Shown here one piece after another: positions 42,115 through 51,348 of a stretch of 64,000 nt of DNA (its first letter is position 1; each line of letters begins with the position of its first letter). The notes below the pieces were generated by a model. It was not told where the DNA came from. It searched no databases and saw nothing but the letters and a program-made list of their open reading frames with translations. Origin of the DNA: Microbacterium sp. ABRD28 (GTDB lineage Bacteria; Actinomycetota; Actinomycetes; Actinomycetales; Microbacteriaceae); contig NZ_CP031015.1 in NCBI RefSeq assembly GCF_003850245.1, positions 868,001 to 932,000 of the forward strand. Reading direction: 5' to 3'. A program made the position numbers and the translations under genes.

Positions 42115-45100
42115 GGCGCCCCGGTCCTCCCGCACCGGCTGCGGCCGCGGTGGCGCGGCGCAGTGTCAGACCGCGCGGGCTCTCGACGAAACCGGCCTCG
42201 CGCAGGGCGCCTCCCACGGGCGTGCCGAGAACGAACGAGCCGTTGACCTGTTCGATCGTCACCGTGTCGAGCCGGCGCGCGGCGATCGTCGCGGCCAGGT
42301 CGCGCGCTGCCGACTGCAGTGAGGCGACATCATCGGTGAAGGCGAGGGTCGATTTGCCCCCGCGCTCGACGTACAGCACCAGACGACCGTCGACGAGGAC
42401 GACGAGGCCGCCGGCTTTCCGGCCGGGGCGGTGGGAGACGCCCTCGACCCGAGGCCAGCCAAGAGCGGCGCCGTAGGGGTTGGCGGGGTCGGTCGCAGCG
42501 AGGGTGACGGCGGCCCGTGGCGGCGGGTCGGCCAGAGCGGCGAAGTGGCGCAGGCGATCGACCGTGCTCGACGCGGCGAACTGGGCGGCGCCGAGCTTCT
42601 CGATCACGTACCCGCGTCGGCAGTGACCGGCCTCCTCGAAGCCCGCGAGCACCCGGTAGGCCTGAGCGAAGCCGCCCGGCATCCCCTCGGATTGGACGGA
42701 GCCGCGCGTCACCACCCCGTAGCGGTCGAGCAGCAGGCTCGCCGCCGCCGTCGCCCGCAGCGCGGGGTCGGGCTCGACCGCGGGAAGGAGCGCCCAGCGC
42801 CCGCCGATCGCCGGCGGGCGCGGCGGTGCCGACGGGGTGACACGGGGCAGGGCCGCGCCGCGATACATCCGCGCGCGCGGCGCACGCCGGCTGACGCGGT
42901 GGGCCTGCGAGCCACCGGCGAGAAGGGTGCGAATGGGCGCGAAGGTGTCGTTGGTGACGCGACCGGTCCACGTCAGCGCCCAGAGGGCATCGATCACGGA
43001 CTGCTCGTTCTCGGCGTCGGCCAGTGAGCGCAACTGAGCCGCGAAGTAGGCGCCGCCGGCCTCGAGCACCTCGATGATGCGCGCTTCGAGCGAACCCTCG
43101 GTGAGCTCGTCCTCGGTCGGTGCGAGCGTGAGCGGCACGGAGTCGGCCGGATGCAGGGCGATCCAGCCGTCGCGCCCGGGAAGCGACCCGTGTCCGGACC
43201 AGACCACCTCGCCGCTGGTGGTCAGCTCATCCAGGAGGGCCGGGGTGTAGTCGCTGACCCGCGAGGGGAGGATGAGCGACTCCCATGCGCTGGCCGGGAC
43301 GGGAACCCCCGCCAGCTGCTCGACGACGGCGGCGACGCCGTCGATGCCTTCGAGGGGCCGGGTGACATGCTGCCATTCGGGCAGGAATCGCGCGAAAGCG
43401 TCGGGGGGAACGGGCTCGACGCTGCCACGGATGGCGGCGAGCGAGCGCATCCGCAGGCGGCGCAGCACCTCGCTGTCGCACCACTCGGCCTCCTCGGCGC
43501 GACCGGTCCGGTCGTCGCCCACGGGAAGGAAGAACCCGCTCGAGAGGCGCCCCTGCGCTTCGAGGCGCTGCAGGGTGAGGCGGGCGACGGCGGTGCCGAT
43601 GCCCAGGCGGGTGGCGACGTCATCGGTTCGGAACGGGCCGTGGGTGCGCGCGTAGCGCGCGACGAGGTCGCCGAGCGGATCGGCCAACGGCTCGAGGAAC
43701 GCCACCGGGATGCCCACGGGCAGGGCCACGCCGAGAGCGTCGCGGAGACGGCCGGCGTCTTCGATGCCGGCGACGCGGGGCACACCGCCGATCGTGACGG
43801 GGATCGCGCGTCGCGACTCGACGAGGGCGTCGAGCAGTGCCTGGGCGGTCTTCCGCTCGGGTGCGGCGGATGCCGCCCCTTCGTCCGGCTGAAGGCGCGC
43901 GGTCACGTCGTCTGCGTCGAGCGGCCCGAGCAGTCGCAGCAGATCGGCGACCCCTTCGATCCCCTTCACTCGGCGTTCCGGGTCGAGCCGTTGCACTTCG
44001 CGTTCGAATTGCGTGATGACGTCGGGATCGAGCAGCTCCCGCATCTCGACCTTGCCGAGCAGTTCGCCCAGAAGCGCGGGGTCGACCGACAGGGCGGCAG
44101 CGCGACGCTCGGCGAGCGGCGAGTCGCCCTCGTACATGAACGCTCCGACATATCCGAACAGCAGGTCGCGAGCGAAGGGGGACGGCTGGCTGGTGGTCGT
44201 CTCGATCAGCCGGATGCGACGGTCGGCGATGCTCGCAGCGATGCGCAGCAGCGCCGGCAGGTCGTACACGTCCTGCAGCACTTCGCGGAGTGTCTCGAGG
44301 ATGATCGGGAAGGTCGGGTAGCGCCGCGCGACCTCGAGCAGCTGGGCGGCACGTTGACGCTGCTGCCACAGCGGGCTCCGCCGGTTGGGGTTCGTCCGCG
44401 GCATGAGGAGGGCGCGGGCGGCGCATTCGCGGAACCGGGAGGCGAACAGCGCCGACCCGCCGACCTCGTCGGTGACGATCTGCTCGAGCTCGTCGGGTTC
44501 GAACACGAACAGCTCCGCGCCGGGCGGCTCGGCCGTGGCATCCGGCACCCGGGCGATGATGCCGTCGTCGCTGGCGACGGCCGCGCCTTCGACGCCGAGG
44601 CGCTCGCGGATCCGGGCGTTCACCGCGAGCGCCCAGGGCGCGTGCACCTGCATGCCGAACGGGGAATGAAGGATGACACGCCAGTCGCCGACCTCGTCGC
44701 GGGAGCGCTCGACCGTCAGCGTGCGGTCTGTCGGGAGGGATCCGGTCGCCTCGCGCTGCTCGGCGAGGTAGGTGAGGAGGTTCTGCTGCGCGTGGGGGTC
44801 GAGCCCCGCGGCGTCGAGGCGCTGCGCCGCCTTCTCGGGCCCCGCCGAGGTCACTTCTCGGGAGAACTTCCCGAGGGCTTCGCCGAGTTCGGCGGGGCGA
44901 CCGATCCCGTCACCGTGCCAGAAGGGAAGCTTGCCCGGCTGGCCGAAGGCCGGCACGACGTTCACCCGATCGTGCGTGATCTCCACGATTCGCCAGCTGG
45001 TCGTGCCGAGCGTGAACACGTCGTTGACGCGGGATTCGTAGACCATCTCCTCGTCGAGCTCGCCGACGCGGGCGTTGCTGCTCTCGCCGGCGACGAACAC

Positions 45101-46858
45101 CCCGAACAGCCCCCGGTCGGGGATCGTCCCCCCACTCGTCACGGCGATCCGCTGGGAGCCGGGACGACCGGTGAGGGTGCCGTGGTCGCGATCCCACACG
45201 AGCCTCGGCCGAAGCTCGGCGAACTCGTCCGACGGGAAGCGCCCGGCCAGCAGGTCGAGTGTGGCCTCATAGGCGGAGCGGGGGAGGGTGCGGAAGGGGG
45301 CGCTGCGTTTGACCGTCTCGAACCAGCCCTCCACGTCGATCGGTCCGAGGGCGCATGCGGCGACGGTCTGCTGGGCGAGGATGTCGAGGGGATTCTGCGG
45401 GACGGCGATCGCCTCGATCTGTCCGGCGAGCATCCGCTCGGTGACGATCGCCGTGTGCAGCACATCGCCGCGGTGCTTGGGGAACAGGGCGGCGCGGCTG
45501 ACCTCGCCCACCTGGTGGCCCGCACGCCCGATGCGCTGCAGCCCCGATGCGGCCGACGGCGGAGCTTCGACCTGGATGACGAGATCGACCGCGCCCATGT
45601 CGATACCGAGCTCGAGGCTCGACGTCGCCACGACGCAGCGGAGCACGCCCGACTTCAGCTCCTCCTCGACCTGGGCGCGCTGCTCCTTCGACACCGAGCC
45701 GTGGTGGGCCTTCGCGAGAACGGCGGGCGCGCCGGCCGACGACCCGGCCTGGGCCATCATCGCCGCCGGGACCGTCGGATCGGGGACCTCGGCGCCGATG
45801 CGCTCGGCGTAGATCTCGTTCAGCCGACCGGTCAATCGCTCGGCGAGACGTCGAGAGTTGGAGAACACGATCGTCGATCGGTGGGCGAGGATGCGGTCGA
45901 CGATCGCCTCCTCGACGTGCGGCCACAGCGACCCGGTCCGCTCCTCCGGAGCGGAGTCCGGTGCGTACCAATCGCCGGAGGCGTCGCCGCCGTCCACCGG
46001 TTCGGGGGGTGCTCCCGGCGGCGGTGGCGGATTGAGCATGTCTTCGACGGGCACCACCACGCGCAGGTCGAACGCCTTGGCCGATCGTGGTGCGACGATC
46101 TCGACCGGTTGCGACCCTCCGAGGAACCGGGCGACCTCGTCGATCGGACGGACCGTGGCCGAAAGGCCGATGCGCTGCGCCGGCGCCGCGCCCGCATCGT
46201 GCGACTGACGCAACGCGTCGAGGCGTTCGAGGCTCACCGCCAGGTGCGCGCCGCGCTTGGTGGCGGCCACCGCGTGCACCTCGTCGATGATGACCGTGTG
46301 CACCTCGCGGAGAGTCTCACCGGCCTGGCTGGTGAGCATGAGGTACAGCGACTCGGGCGTCGTGATCAGGATGTCGGGGGGATCGGTGACGAGCTTGCGG
46401 CGGTCGCTCGATGAGGTGTCACCCGACCGCACACCGACGGTGACGTTCGGCACAGGCTGGCCCAGGCGCCGGCCCGATTGGCCGATGCCGACCAGCGGAG
46501 AGCGGAGGTTGCGCTCGACGTCGACCCCCAGGGCCTTCAACGGCGAGATGTAGAGCACCCGGGTGTGGGCAGGCGGAGTCGCCCGGGCGCCGCGGCGGCG
46601 ACGGGGAGCATCGTCGGAGGTCGTCGCCGGGGCATCCTTCTCCCGGAAGATGCGGTCGATGGCCCACAGGAACGCCGACAGCGTCTTGCCCGAGCCGGTC
46701 GGTGCCACCACGAGTGCGTGCTTGCCGTGGGAGATCGCATCCCATGCCCCGGCCTGCGCCGCGGTCGGTTCGGCGAAGGCGCCACGGAACCAGTCCTGGG
46801 TCGCAGGACCGAAGCGGCCGAGCACCTCAGGTGCCGCCACCGTCGAGGCGTCGCTCAT
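42107..46858 (-). CDS. lhr: Lhr-type ATP-dependent helicase
   Basis: A 1,583-residue superfamily 2 helicase, the long form (lhr-core plus C-terminal extension). Walker A APTGSGKT is at 52-59, the DEVH box in VIIDEVHAVA, motif III-like SATVRP, and QRIGRAGHQ as motif VI, followed by a winged-helix region and a long C-terminal part with repeated WH-like folds. In mycobacteria Lhr unwinds RNA:DNA hybrids and is induced by DNA damage. The start at 46858 gives the usual family N-terminus; the open frame extends further upstream but overlaps the ABC-F gene. Coupled to nei. Confidence 0.93.
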   Translation of the reverse strand: MSDASTVAAPEVLGRFGPATQDWFRGAFAEPTAAQAGAWDAISHGKHALVVAPTGSGKTLSAFLWAIDRIFREKDAPATTSDDAPRRRRGARATPPAHTRVLYISPLKALGVDVERNLRSPLVGIGQSGRRLGQPVPNVTVGVRSGDTSSSDRRKLVTDPPDILITTPESLYLMLTSQAGETLREVHTVIIDEVHAVAATKRGAHLAVSLERLDALRQSHDAGAAPAQRIGLSATVRPIDEVARFLGGSQPVEIVAPRSAKAFDLRVVVPVEDMLNPPPPPGAPPEPVDGGDASGDWYAPDSAPEERTGSLWPHVEEAIVDRILAHRSTIVFSNSRRLAERLTGRLNEIYAERIGAEVPDPTVPAAMMAQAGSSAGAPAVLAKAHHGSVSKEQRAQVEEELKSGVLRCVVATSSLELGIDMGAVDLVIQVEAPPSAASGLQRIGRAGHQVGEVSRAALFPKHRGDVLHTAIVTERMLAGQIEAIAVPQNPLDILAQQTVAACALGPIDVEGWFETVKRSAPFRTLPRSAYEATLDLLAGRFPSDEFAELRPRLVWDRDHGTLTGRPGSQRIAVTSGGTIPDRGLFGVFVAGESSNARVGELDEEMVYESRVNDVFTLGTTSWRIVEITHDRVNVVPAFGQPGKLPFWHGDGIGRPAELGEALGKFSREVTSAGPEKAAQRLDAAGLDPHAQQNLLTYLAEQREATGSLPTDRTLTVERSRDEVGDWRVILHSPFGMQVHAPWALAVNARIRERLGVEGAAVASDDGIIARVPDATAEPPGAELFVFEPDELEQIVTDEVGGSALFASRFRECAARALLMPRTNPNRRSPLWQQRQRAAQLLEVARRYPTFPIILETLREVLQDVYDLPALLRIAASIADRRIRLIETTTSQPSPFARDLLFGYVGAFMYEGDSPLAERRAAALSVDPALLGELLGKVEMRELLDPDVITQFEREVQRLDPERRVKGIEGVADLLRLLGPLDADDVTARLQPDEGAASAAPERKTAQALLDALVESRRAIPVTIGGVPRVAGIEDAGRLRDALGVALPVGIPVAFLEPLADPLGDLVARYARTHGPFRTDDVATRLGIGTAVARLTLQRLEAQGRLSSGFFLPVGDDRTGRAEEAEWCDSEVLRRLRMRSLAAIRGSVEPVPPDAFARFLPEWQHVTRPLEGIDGVAAVVEQLAGVPVPASAWESLILPSRVSDYTPALLDELTTSGEVVWSGHGSLPGRDGWIALHPADSVPLTLAPTEDELTEGSLEARIIEVLEAGGAYFAAQLRSLADAENEQSVIDALWALTWTGRVTNDTFAPIRTLLAGGSQAHRVSRRAPRARMYRGAALPRVTPSAPPRPPAIGGRWALLPAVEPDPALRATAAASLLLDRYGVVTRGSVQSEGMPGGFAQAYRVLAGFEEAGHCRRGYVIEKLGAAQFAASSTVDRLRHFAALADPPPRAAVTLAATDPANPYGAALGWPRVEGVSHRPGRKAGGLVVLVDGRLVLYVERGGKSTLAFTDDVASLQSAARDLAATIAARRLDTVTIEQVNGSFVLGTPVGGALREAGFVESPRGLTLRRATAAAAGAGGPGRRA

Positions 46859-46947
46859 CCCTCCATCTTCCCGCGCACCTCCGACATCGGGGCGGGCTTG
46901 ACCGGACCCCTCCTCATTCCCCGTCCTGCGGGTTCTCTCCGCTGAGG

Positions 46948-48543
46948 TCAGAGCTCTTCCAGCGCACCGTCCCGCAGCTCGAGCACGAGGTCCACGCCGA
47001 GCCGGCCGAGGAACGCGTCGTCGTGGCTGACGACCAGTACCGCCCCCCGATACGACGAGAGTGCTGCGACGAGCTGGTCGACGGTGTCGAGATCGAGGTT
47101 GTTCGTCGGTTCGTCGAGCACCAGAAGGTGAGGTGCCGGGTCGGCCAGGAGGAGGCGGGCCAGCGCCACCCGGAATCGCTCCCCGCCTGACAGCGCCGAC
47201 ACCGGGCGGTCGACCGCCGCGCCGCGGATGAGGAATCGGGCGAGCCGGTTGCGCAGTTCCACCGTGCCGGTGTGCGGCGCGGCGGCGGCGATGTTCGCGA
47301 GCACGGAATCCTGATCGTTCAGCCCGTCGACCCGCTGCGGGAGGTAGCCGATCCGGTCGGTGTGAGGTTCGATCAGGATGTCGCCGACGGAACCGCCCCC
47401 GCCGACGAGCCGTTCCAGCAGGGTGGTCTTCCCCGCCCCGTTGGGGCCGACGAGGGCCACCCGTTCTGGGCCCTGGATGATCCACGCGCGCTGATCGCCG
47501 GCGATGGTGGCGATGCGGCGTCCCGCCGCGACCCCCGGGTCGGGCAGGTCGATGCGCACCGCGTCGTCGTCACGGATCCGACGCTCGGCGAGGTCGAGGG
47601 CTGCACGGGCGGCCTGCTCGCGGTCTGCCATCTCGCTGCGGTACTTGCCCGCAGACACCTGGGCGGCCCGCTTCAACCCGCCCGCGACGATCTTCGGAAC
47701 GCGCTTCTCGCGCTCTGCCTTGCGTCCCATCGCCAGGCGGTGCGAGATCTTCGTCTCGGCTTCGATGCGGTCGCGGCGCTCTCGGCGGTAGTGCTGAGCG
47801 GCGGCGCGCTCGGCCTGGCGCGCCGCGTCTTGTTCCGCATCGAGCCAGGCTCGCCACTGCGAGTAGGGCCCGCCGAACACCGACAGCGTGTGGTCGTACA
47901 GCTCGGCGGTGTCGTCCATGCGCTCGAGCAGGGAGATGTCGTGGCTGACGACGATGAGCGTTCCCTGCCACTGGTCGACCAGGTCGTAGAGGCGGTGGCG
48001 CGCATCGCGATCGAGGTTGTTCGTCGGTTCGTCGAGCAGGGTGATGGCCGCCCCGCCCGCGCGGAGGCCCGCGATCGCGGCGAGCACGGCCTCGCCGCCC
48101 GAGAGCTCTCCCACGCGGCGGTCGAGCATGTCGGGCTGGAGGCCCGCCTCCGCGAGGGCGGCGTGACAGCGCGCCTCGATGTCCCAGTCGTCGCCGACGG
48201 CGTCGAAGTGCCGCAGGGCGACATCGCCGGCCTCGATCGCGCGGACCGCGCGCAGGGCCGGGCCGGCGCCCAACAGGTCGGCGACGGGGATATCGACGTC
48301 GAGCGTCAGCCGCTGCGCGAGGGTCGCCACATCACCGGTGCGCTGGATGCGCCCCGCAGTCGGGATGAGATCGCCGGCGACGAGGCGGAGGAGAGTGGTC
48401 TTGCCCGTGCCGTTTCGGCCGACGAGGCCCGTGCTGCCCGCGGGAAAGGAGCCCGAGACGTCGCGGAGCGCGACCGTCCCGTCGGGCCAGTGGAAAGAGA
48501 CGTCGTCGAGGACGACGGAGGGGTGAACGGATGACTGCGGCAC
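46948..48543 (-). CDS. ABC-F family ATPase (ribosome-protection type)
   Basis: A 531-residue soluble protein with two ABC ATPase domains and no membrane segment. Walker A boxes are GRNGTGKTT (about 42) and GPNGAGKTT (about 345), with signature motifs LSGGEAVLA and LSGGERFRV and an inter-domain linker rich in Arg/Glu (about 215-310, the P-site tRNA interaction motif in this family). ABC-F proteins bind the ribosomal E site and can free it from antibiotics. The GTG start at 48543 follows GGGAGG. The upstream leader peptide and hairpin suggest drug-inducible translation. Confidence 0.9.
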   Translation of the reverse strand: MPQSSVHPSVVLDDVSFHWPDGTVALRDVSGSFPAGSTGLVGRNGTGKTTLLRLVAGDLIPTAGRIQRTGDVATLAQRLTLDVDIPVADLLGAGPALRAVRAIEAGDVALRHFDAVGDDWDIEARCHAALAEAGLQPDMLDRRVGELSGGEAVLAAIAGLRAGGAAITLLDEPTNNLDRDARHRLYDLVDQWQGTLIVVSHDISLLERMDDTAELYDHTLSVFGGPYSQWRAWLDAEQDAARQAERAAAQHYRRERRDRIEAETKISHRLAMGRKAEREKRVPKIVAGGLKRAAQVSAGKYRSEMADREQAARAALDLAERRIRDDDAVRIDLPDPGVAAGRRIATIAGDQRAWIIQGPERVALVGPNGAGKTTLLERLVGGGGSVGDILIEPHTDRIGYLPQRVDGLNDQDSVLANIAAAAPHTGTVELRNRLARFLIRGAAVDRPVSALSGGERFRVALARLLLADPAPHLLVLDEPTNNLDLDTVDQLVAALSSYRGAVLVVSHDDAFLGRLGVDLVLELRDGALEEL

Positions 48544-48547
48544 GAGG

Positions 48548-48581
48548 CCTCCCGGGTGTCTGAGGGATGCGCAGACACCGG
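48548..48581 (-). promoter_or_regulatory. Hairpin touching the ABC-F ribosome binding site
   Basis: Arms GGTGTCTG (48555-48562) and CAGACACC (48572-48579) pair perfectly, and two more G-C pairs form across a one-base bulge, taking in part of the GGGAGG ribosome binding site (complement of 48548-48553). Folding would partly hide the site; ribosome stalling on the leader could favour another fold (inference). Confidence 0.65.
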
Positions 48582-48631
48582 GCGCCGAAATGCGGCAGAG
48601 AAGACCTGACGGATGCGGCGGGTCGACGGTG

Positions 48632-48667
48632 TTAGCGCGTGAACGCGGAGCCGTCGGATACCTTCAC
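48632..48667 (-). CDS. Candidate 11-residue leader peptide of the ABC-F gene
   Basis: GTG start, encoding [11 protein letters not shown], behind GAGGAAA (complement of 48672-48678) at a normal distance. It lies 88 bases before the ABC-F start, the usual place for a drug-sensing upstream ORF. A TACAGT -10-like box (complement of 48701-48706) would start transcription just before it. A second mini-frame (48677-48715, 12 residues) overlaps that box and is less likely. Confidence 0.5.
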   Translation of the reverse strand: MKVSDGSAFTR

Positions 48668-48724
48668 CGGATTTCCTCACGTCGGGGACAGGACCTGAAC
48701 ACTGTAGCGGGTCATCCCGGGCGG

Positions 48725-49297
48725 CGCGCAAGGGTGACGCGGCCTCGACCCGTCGAGAAACGCTGCCCGTGGGCCGTGCGGGCCGCGCTTTCTGACGGCT
48801 CGCGGGGTGAGTCGCGCTTCGGGCGCGCCGGCGCGTAGCCGACCCGTCGAGAAACGTCGCCCTCGCGCCGTGCGAGCCGCACTCTCTGGCCGGTCGCGGG
48901 GCGAGCGGCGCTTCGCGCGCAAGGGTGACGCGGCCTCGACCCGTCGAGAAACGCTGCCCGTGGGCCGTGCGGGCCGCGCTTTCTGACGGCTCGCGGGGTG
49001 AGTCGCGCTTCGCGCGCGCCGGCGCGTAGCCGACCCGTCGAAAAACGTCGCCCTCGCGCCGAGCGAGCCGCACTTTCTGGCGGGTCGCGGGGCGAGCGGC
49101 GCTTCGCGCGCAAGGGTGAAGCGGCCTTGACCCGTCGAGAAACGCTGCCCGTGGGCCGTGCGGGCCCCACTTTCTGACGGGTCGCGGGGTGAGTCGCGCT
49201 TCGCGAGCGCCGGCGCGTAGCCGACCCGTCGAAAAACGTCGCCCTCGCGCCGAGCGAGCCGCACTCTTTGACGGGTCGCGACGGGATGCGCCGCTTC
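48725..49297. repeat. Three 191-bp tandem units, each with two 57-bp palindromes
   Basis: The 191-bp unit repeats exactly three times. Each unit contains module A (48746-48802, 48937-48993, 49128-49184) and module B (48840-48896, 49031-49087, 49222-49278). Every module opens with CGACCCGTCGAGAAACG or a near copy and closes with its inverted form (CTTTCTGACGGSTCG). 191 is not a multiple of three, so it is not coding. Confidence 0.95.
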
Positions 49298-49352
49298 GCG
49301 CGGTAAAGGCCGGGTCGCGCGGAGCGCGCGGCAGCGCGCGCTGTGGGCCCCA

Positions 49353-49384
49353 CGGCCCGACGGCCCGACGGCCCGACGGCCCGG
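49353..49384. repeat. Four 8-bp CGGCCCGA units
   Basis: CGGCCCGA repeats three times exactly and a fourth time with one change, next to the palindrome array. Low-complexity GC tract, non-coding. Confidence 0.8.
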
Positions 49385-49393
49385 CGATTCGGC

Positions 49394-49449
49394 CACCCGT
49401 CAAGAAGTGCTGCCTTGGCGATGCGCGAGCCGCATATTGTGACGGGTCG
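49394..49449. repeat. Divergent single palindromic element downstream of the array
   Basis: Opens CACCCGTCAAGAAGTGC and closes CATATTGTGACGGGTCG, the inverted form. Same length and core as the modules of the 191-bp array, but 171 bases from the last one and more diverged. Confidence 0.75.
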
Positions 49450-49572
49450 CGTGCCGCGCGCCATCGACCCGGCGACCCGATCGCGCGCCCCTCGCACTCT
49501 CCGCCGAGGGGCGGAGCGGAATCCGCCCGGCGAGGGACGCGCACAGCAGACGCCGCGCATAGCGTGAGGCCC

Positions 49573-49917
49573 ATGGTCGAAGACGAAGGCGCCGACGGGG
49601 ATCGCCCCGATCGGCGGGCAGGGGGATGGATCGGCGGGATCGCCATCGGAGTCGCCGTGGGCGTGGCCATCGGTCTGGCGCTCGGCAACGTCGGCGTGGG
49701 CATGGCGATCGGCGCGGGAATCGGAATGGTGCTCGCCCTGGCGTTCGGCGCGGCCCGGTCGCCGTCGAGGCGTCGCCCCGATCGCTCGGGTGGAGGGGAG
49801 GCCGCCGGAGCTACGGGGGCTGCGACCTGGGATGATCGGCACTCCACCGACGGCGGCTTCGACGGAGGCGCGGGCGCCGGCGGCGACGGGGATGGCGGGG
49901 GCGGCGGAGGCGACTGA
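49573..49917 (+). CDS. Small membrane protein with glycine-zipper helices
   Basis: A 114-residue protein with an acidic start, two hydrophobic glycine-rich helices (about 17-34 and 38-60; GGIAIGVAVGVAIGLALGNVGVGMAIGAGIGMVLALAFG), then a basic patch and a Gly/Asp-rich disordered tail. The small-xxx-small pattern suggests tight helix packing. The ATG at 49573 is the first start before the helices; the earlier frame runs through the repeat array. Function unknown; such proteins are common in actinobacteria. Confidence 0.65.
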   Translation: MVEDEGADGDRPDRRAGGWIGGIAIGVAVGVAIGLALGNVGVGMAIGAGIGMVLALAFGAARSPSRRRPDRSGGGEAAGATGAATWDDRHSTDGGFDGGAGAGGDGDGGGGGGD

Positions 49918-49938
49918 CGCCGACCCTCTCGGCCCGAC

Positions 49939-50628
49939 CTACCCGGCCCCGGCCTCGGTCTCCGTCATCGCGGCGAGGCGCTTGTCGAGGAAGACCTGCA
50001 CATCGCGCAGCTCGTCCTCCGAGACACTGTGGGTGAGCCCCGGGTACAGCCTCCCGCTGAGGTCGACATGCTCGGGGAGCCAGCTCGTGGTGTGGTCCAC
50101 CAGAGCCGCGGGGATGACGTCGTCGCGGGAGCCGCGACCCCAGAACACCGGCGGACGCCGGGCGGCGAGGGCGGCGTCGCCGGGAAGCGCACCCGGCGTG
50201 ACGTAGCCCGACAGGTTCACCGCGAAGGCGAACCGCTCGTGGTCCAGGCGCAGCGCCTGCAGGGCGACGGCGGCGCCCTGCGAGAATCCCAGGAGGCCGA
50301 CGCTCGTCGCCGGCGCGGACGCGGCATCCAGCCAGTGCAGGAATGCCTGCGCAGCCGACGTGACGGCCCCCGGATCGCGGCTCTGCAGACCCTCGATGGG
50401 GTACCAGGAGTATCCGGGTGAGGGCCACGGCGGGGTCAGCGGCGCCCGCACCGCGGCGACGACGAAGTCGGACGGGAGGAAGGGGACCAGCCCGAAGAGG
50501 TCGCGCTCATCGGCGCCGTAGCCGTGCAGCAGCACCAGCAGCGGACGCCCGGTGCGGTCATCGGGATCCGCCGACCACAGCACCAGGTCGTCATCGAGGG
50601 CGAGGGTGGGAGCGGGCTCGTCGGACAT
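49939..50628 (-). CDS. Phospholipase/carboxylesterase-type alpha/beta hydrolase
   Basis: A 229-residue serine hydrolase of the acyl-protein-thioesterase/carboxylesterase group. HGYGADERDLFGL (oxyanion region) is near residue 35, the nucleophile Ser is in GFSQGAAVA (about 118), the Asp in GSRDDVIP and the His in GLTHSVSED. No signal peptide; cytoplasmic. The ATG at 50628 was chosen as the first start with a normal family length. Substrate is probably a short acyl ester. Confidence 0.85.
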   Translation of the reverse strand: MSDEPAPTLALDDDLVLWSADPDDRTGRPLLVLLHGYGADERDLFGLVPFLPSDFVVAAVRAPLTPPWPSPGYSWYPIEGLQSRDPGAVTSAAQAFLHWLDAASAPATSVGLLGFSQGAAVALQALRLDHERFAFAVNLSGYVTPGALPGDAALAARRPPVFWGRGSRDDVIPAALVDHTTSWLPEHVDLSGRLYPGLTHSVSEDELRDVQVFLDKRLAAMTETEAGAG

Positions 50629-50715
50629 GCCGACATCCTTCCAGAGGTCGCCGACAGCTCCGCCCCGGCGTCCCTGCTCCTCGGTGATCGCGACACCTCG
50701 GGGTATACATGACCT

Positions 50716-51339
50716 ATGCCGGTGCGCACCCCTGATCCCGACCCGAGCGAGAACGACGACGCCCGCAGCGCTCGCCGCGATCCGCTCGACGGGCTCGGCG
50801 GCGGTTCGACGGGCTCGTCGGCCAACCCCGGATGGCTGAGCGACATCGAGCTGGCCGAGGCCCGCCGGCGCCTCCCGATGCTCTACGTCGAGGCCATTCC
50901 CGTCCGCACCGACGGCATGGGGCAGGTGATCCAGGTCGGCATCCTGCTGCGCGCGACCCCTGTCGGCGAGATCACCCGCTCGATCGTGTCGGGGCGGGTG
51001 CGGTACGGCGAAACGGTTCGCGACGCGCTGTTCCGCCACCTCGAGAACGACCTCGGGCCGATGGCTTTCCCGCTGCTGCCACCGCAGCCGGTGCCGTTCA
51101 CCGTCGCCGAGTACTTTCCCCTCCCCGGCGTCAGCGCCTTCCACGACGACCGGCAGCACGCGGTGTCACTGGCGTTCGTCGTTCCGGTCACCGGCACGTG
51201 CGAGCCGCGTCAGGACGCCCTCGAAGTCACCTGGCTCTCGCCCGACGAGGCGTCGTCCGATGCTGTCGCGGCCGAGATGGAGGGGGGCCGGGGAACCCTC
51301 ATCCGCCTCGCGCTGGCGAGCGTGGGCGCGCTGCGCTGA
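50716..51339 (+). CDS. Nudix-fold family protein (DUF4916)
   Basis: A 207-residue protein. After a disordered acidic stretch of 35 residues comes the DUF4916 pattern: NPGWLSDIELAEARRRLPMLYVEAIPVR, SGRVRYGETVRDALFRHLENDLGP (the Nudix-box position, but without the full REUxEEx signature) and DDRQHAVSLAFVVPVTG. The missing Glu residues raise doubt about hydrolase activity. Ends 9 bases before the next gene, likely an operon. Confidence 0.78.
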   Translation: MPVRTPDPDPSENDDARSARRDPLDGLGGGSTGSSANPGWLSDIELAEARRRLPMLYVEAIPVRTDGMGQVIQVGILLRATPVGEITRSIVSGRVRYGETVRDALFRHLENDLGPMAFPLLPPQPVPFTVAEYFPLPGVSAFHDDRQHAVSLAFVVPVTGTCEPRQDALEVTWLSPDEASSDAVAAEMEGGRGTLIRLALASVGALR

Positions 51340-51348
51340 GAGGGACGG

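Noticed and set aside
46859-47485. Possible longer N-terminus of lhr
   Set aside because: The frame is open but runs over the ABC-F gene in another frame and has a low-complexity composition; Lhr family similarity begins at the ATG at 46858.
48677-48715. Second mini-ORF MTRYSVQVLSPT before the ABC-F gene
   Set aside because: It overlaps the best -10-like box and has a poor ribosome binding site, so it is probably not transcribed.
48725-49449. Array considered as a CRISPR locus
   Set aside because: Units are 191 bp and palindromic with no unique spacers, and no cas genes are present.
48677-49847. Several long open frames through the palindrome array
   Set aside because: They exist only because the repeat has no stops; the 191-bp period shifts the frame at each unit and no domain is visible.
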